Shown: positions 5,952 through 7,842 of the stretch, in pieces
How positions within the stretch are numbered: position 1 is the stretch's first letter
Layout: every line of letters begins with the position of its first letter
DNA from: an uncultured Ardenticatenia bacterium
Lineage (GTDB): Bacteria; Chloroflexota; Anaerolineae; Promineifilales; Promineifilaceae
Reading direction: 5' to 3'
NCBI GenBank assembly: GCA_937858165.1
Contig: CALLZA010000541.1
Span: 1-7,842 of the forward strand
Length of the DNA stretch: 7,842 nucleotides
Notes under the pieces: generated by a model
Seen by the model: only the letters and a program-made list of their open reading frames with translations
What the model was told of the DNA's origin: nothing
Database searches by the model: none
Program-made: the position numbers and the translations under genes

Positions 5952-6278
5952 ATGATGGGCAACATGTTGGGCCTACAGACAATGCACACGAACAATGGAG
6001 AAACAACGAAACCCGTGAACATCATCAAGGTATCGGCCCGCTCTCGCACGGCGGCCGTGGCCGGCGCCATTGCCGGTGTCATGCGCGAGTCACAGCATGC
6101 TGAGGTGCAGGCCATTGGCGCCGGCGCTGTTAATCAGGCCGTCAAGGCCATCGTCATCGCCAAAGGCTATCTGGCCGAGGAAGGCGTCAACATTACCTGT
6201 GTACCCTCCTTCGTCGACGTAGATATCGACGATCAGGAGCGCACGGCTATTCGGTTCGTCATTGAGCCAAATGGTTGA
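5952..6278 (+). CDS. spoVS: SpoVS-family protein (stage V sporulation protein S-like)
   Basis: The core from about residue 22 (VNIIKVSARSRTAAVAGAIAG, then AEVQAIGAGAVNQAVKAIVIAKGYL and ERTAIRFVIEP) is an almost textbook SpoVS, a small Alba-like fold protein of ~86 residues. In Bacillus SpoVS affects septation and spore coat/cortex progression; in non-sporulating phyla its role is unknown, possibly nucleic-acid binding or regulatory. The 108-residue frame from ATG 5952 (GGAG 5943-5946, 5 nt upstream) adds 21 residues rich in Met, Asn and Thr before the usual start. ATG 5955 (8 nt from GGAG), ATG 5982 and GTG 6015 are in-frame alternatives; GTG 6015 would give the classical length, but its nearest GGAG is 14 nt away. 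It is followed by its own terminator and is probably monocistronic. Confidence 0.94.
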   Translation: MMGNMLGLQTMHTNNGETTKPVNIIKVSARSRTAAVAGAIAGVMRESQHAEVQAIGAGAVNQAVKAIVIAKGYLAEEGVNITCVPSFVDVDIDDQERTAIRFVIEPNG

Positions 6279-6308
6279 ATCGTTGAATCCTTAACCCCAG
6301 GTTCTTGA

Positions 6309-6340
6309 GGGGCGTTGCCGCACGGCAACGCCCCTTTTTT
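6309..6340 (+). terminator. Strong intrinsic terminator of spoVS
   Basis: The 12-base arms 6309-6320 (GGGGCGTTGCCG) and 6323-6334 are perfect reverse complements, leaving a minimal loop, and six T residues follow (6335-6340). The T tract overlaps the stop codon of the convergent minus-strand hydrolase gene (TAA at 6341-6339). On the minus strand no T tract follows the hairpin, so it should work mainly for spoVS but may also slow opposing polymerase. Confidence 0.96.
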
Positions 6341-7718
6341 ACTGTCGCCGCCCGGTCCGCCGCCGGCCAATGATGGCCGCGCCCAGCAGCAGCCCTAGCC
6401 CGATCAGGATCAAGCCGCCATAGTCGGCCACGCCCCCCCCGGCAGGCAACTCGGCAACACCGGCTGCTGAGCCAACGGCTGTACCCTCAGTCGGGAGGGC
6501 GACAACCTCTGTACCCACGATCTCCGTACCCACGATCTCCGTGCCCATGGCCTCCGTGCCCATGGCCTCCGTGCCCATGGCCTCCGTGCCCACAGGTTCC
6601 ATCTCTACTACCTCTGGCGTCGCTGTTGGCTGCGCGGTAGGCGAGAGGCCGGTTGCCGTCGCTGCGGGCGCAGCGGTTGGCGGTGTGGTGGCCATGGGGC
6701 GCAGTGTGGCCGTCGGCGTGGTCTCGGCCGCGCGTGTGCCCGCCGCGGCGCGCGTCGCCGCCAGTTGCGCCGCGCGTGCCGGCGCGTTGTCCTGAATGAG
6801 GTAGTAGGTCGTGCCGCCGATCATGCAGTAGTCGGCGATGGTCTGCCGGCACAACGCGCCGGGCAGCTCGACGGTGAAGTAGCCGTCTTCGGCTTCGATC
6901 TCCTGCCCTTTCCCCCACATATCAACCCACTCGGCTGTGTCGGCCGTGGCCGGCACACGCGCCGTCTGGCGGCCAGGCAGGCGAGCGAAGAGCACCGTTG
7001 TCGTCCGGCCCGGCTGCGCCAGCCGCACCTGTCCCACCGCGTCCCAGCGCTCGCGTTCGGCAGCACGCACGTCGACCAGTAACCGGATGGCGACACGGTA
7101 GGTGTCGAACGCCGGGCGGCGGCTATCGTCCCAGCGCAGCAGGCCAAACGGCTCCGGGTTGGCGGCACGGTCGCCGGCAGTGTCCTTCAGCTTATAGACA
7201 GCGACGCGCTCCGCCCCGGCGCTGAGGGCCGCAGCCAGGGCCTGAGGGATGAACGCCGCCTGCTCATTGAGCGACACGGCCAGCGTCCAGTTGGGCACTT
7301 CCCAGTAAGGGTCGTCCATGGGCGGCGCGTTGGTTTCCACCAGCCAGATCGGCTTGTCGAGGCCGTGATCGGCCAACACCTGCTGGAAGGCGTAGAGGAC
7401 GTTGTAGACGGCGTTGGGCTGGAAGTAGAGGTGGGCCGTGGCGACGTCGAAGTAGAAGTCATTGGCCGGCGTGTCGGGGTCGGCGGCCAGCACATCTAGG
7501 AAGCGGGCGAAGTAGCCGGGATCCCAGAAGTAGGTGAACGCACCCAGATGGACGACAGCGTCGGGATTGGCCGTCTTGGCCGCCTGGTAGGCCACGCGCT
7601 GCAACTGGGCGAACTGCTCGATGTCACCGTCCCAGGTGTGGCCCGGCGCGTCGGGGTCGTCGATGTCAGGCTCGTTCCAAATGATCCAGCGGTCGATGCG
7701 CCCGGCGTAGCGCTCGAC
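6339..7718 (-). CDS. Surface-anchored clan-A-like glycoside hydrolase, C-terminal part (5' truncated)
   Basis: 459 genuine residues, numbered from the adapter junction. WIIWNEPD (11-18) carries the presumed acid/base E16 and WLVETNAPP (125-133) the presumed nucleophile E128, with HLY at 96-98. This is the arrangement of (beta/alpha)8 clan-A glycosidases such as GH39 or GH5; the exact family and substrate are not assignable. A C-terminal beta module follows (~228-310: VDMWGKGQEIEAEDGYFTVEL, GGTTYYLI), with two Cys (290, 298) that could bond. After it come a Thr/Ala/Pro stalk (313-375), a GTEAM-type repeat (376-406), LPAGGG (424-429), a TM helix (~434-451) and a GRRRTGRRQ tail, so the enzyme is exported and held at the surface. 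The signal peptide and the start of the barrel are lost at the contig edge; the 37 residues upstream in the open frame are adapter-derived. Confidence 0.85.
   Translation of the reverse strand, partial: VERYAGRIDRWIIWNEPDIDDPDAPGHTWDGDIEQFAQLQRVAYQAAKTANPDAVVHLGAFTYFWDPGYFARFLDVLAADPDTPANDFYFDVATAHLYFQPNAVYNVLYAFQQVLADHGLDKPIWLVETNAPPMDDPYWEVPNWTLAVSLNEQAAFIPQALAAALSAGAERVAVYKLKDTAGDRAANPEPFGLLRWDDSRRPAFDTYRVAIRLLVDVRAAERERWDAVGQVRLAQPGRTTTVLFARLPGRQTARVPATADTAEWVDMWGKGQEIEAEDGYFTVELPGALCRQTIADYCMIGGTTYYLIQDNAPARAAQLAATRAAAGTRAAETTPTATLRPMATTPPTAAPAATATGLSPTAQPTATPEVVEMEPVGTEAMGTEAMGTEAMGTEIVGTEIVGTEVVALPTEGTAVGSAAGVAELPAGGGVADYGGLILIGLGLLLGAAIIGRRRTGRRQ
6511..6600 (-). repeat. Six 15-bp tandem repeats encoding (GTE[AIV][MV])n
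   Basis: Six in-frame 15-bp units occupy 6511-6525, 6526-6540, 6541-6555, 6556-6570, 6571-6585 and 6586-6600. The first two are identical (GTACCCACGATCTCC on +), the next three are identical (GTGCCCATGGCCTCC), and the sixth is a diverged copy. Because the unit is a multiple of three, copy-number change keeps the frame and alters stalk length. Identical neighbouring copies suggest recent slippage, and a short-read assembly may have miscounted them. Confidence 0.93.
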
Positions 7719-7784
7719 CTGTCTCTTATACACATCTCCGAGCCCACGAGACCGTACTAGCTCTCGTATGCCGTCTTCTGCTTG
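7719..7784 (+). other. Nextera Read 2 adapter + i7 index + P7
   Basis: Positions 7719-7737 are the Tn5 mosaic end in reverse orientation, 7738-7752 complete the Nextera Read 2 adapter (CCGAGCCCACGAGAC), 7753-7760 read CGTACTAG (i7 index known as N702), and 7761-7784 are P7 with one mismatch at 7761. Genuine DNA ends at 7718. Confidence 0.98.
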
Positions 7785-7842
7785 AAAACAAAAAAAACAG
7801 CAGATACCACTAGATATCGTTTGTAGCACTCCAACCAGCGAA
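7785..7842. other. A-rich tail and unassignable junk after P7
   Basis: The A-rich run just after P7 is typical of reading past the end of a library molecule. The last ~43 bases have mixed composition that I cannot match to a known adapter; lying beyond P7 they cannot be contiguous genomic sequence and are probably low-quality base calls or a chimera. Confidence 0.9.

Noticed and set aside
6511..6600. CRISPR-like array
   Set aside because: The 15-bp units are contiguous, have no spacers, and are in frame within a coding sequence.
6487..6918. Minus-strand frame with HGGHGHGGHGHG repeats, resembling a His-rich metal-binding protein
   Set aside because: It is the other frame of the 15-bp minisatellite inside the hydrolase gene. 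The hydrolase frame continues uninterrupted through the stalk into a sensible TM anchor.
132..7718. A multi-gene novel system (defence, secretion or biosynthetic cluster)
   Set aside because: The genes differ in strand, have their own promoters, terminators or repeat spacers, and belong to unrelated housekeeping or envelope families. Nothing in the sequence ties them functionally.
132..7718. tRNA, rRNA or riboswitch genes
   Set aside because: None of the spacers shows a cloverleaf with a T-loop GTTCGAATC-type core or a known riboswitch core; the longest spacers hold only repeats, promoters and terminators.

Overview
The window is one assembled contig of GC-rich bacterial DNA, most likely from an uncultured Chloroflexota (Anaerolineae/Caldilineae-like) genome. 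This placement is an inference. It rests on the high GC content, the style of the FtsH, MurJ and SpoVS proteins, a SpoVS in a window with no other sporulation gene, TTG starts, and AT-rich AATTCCT heptad and GC-rich palindromic repeats between genes. No 16S rRNA or tRNA is present to fix the taxonomy.

Both ends are sequencing artefacts. Bases 1-131 are a T-rich stretch followed by an Illumina P5/i5/Nextera Read 1 adapter. Bases 7719-7842 are the Nextera Read 2/i7/P7 adapter followed by an A-rich tail and junk. Only about 132-7718 is biological. The two terminal genes are therefore truncated, and the open frames running into the adapters give chimeric N-termini (43 and 37 false residues).

Layout: (1) 132-1115 (+), the 3' part of ftsH (AAA second region of homology plus zinc peptidase). 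(2) A palindromic repeat, then 1252-2040 (+), a crotonase-family enoyl-CoA hydratase. (3) A 62-bp AATTCCT heptad inverted repeat, then 2104-3006 (+), a YfcE-like metallophosphoesterase with a complete metal-ligand set. (4) A near-consensus sigma70 promoter driving 3169-3993 (+), a two-TM membrane protein of unknown function, closed by an intrinsic terminator. (5) A complex GC-rich inverted-repeat element at 4074-4184 that supplies the last codons of 4171-5820 (-), a MurJ/MviN-family flippase. (6) A divergent intergenic region, then 5952-6278 (+), a SpoVS-family protein with a perfect terminator. (7) 6339-7718 (-), the C-terminal part of a surface-anchored clan-A-like glycoside hydrolase with a tandem-repeat stalk and a C-terminal LPAGGG-TM-Arg anchor.

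The genes look like independent housekeeping or cell-envelope units, not one operon. Most have their own promoter, terminator or repeat-filled spacer. Envelope themes recur (FtsH membrane proteolysis, MurJ, the two-TM protein, the anchored hydrolase), but nothing links them into one system. I see no defence system, mobile element, CRISPR array or biosynthetic cluster. The most novel items are the uncharacterised two-TM protein, the repeat-derived MurJ tail with its three-way-junction fold, and the anchored hydrolase.
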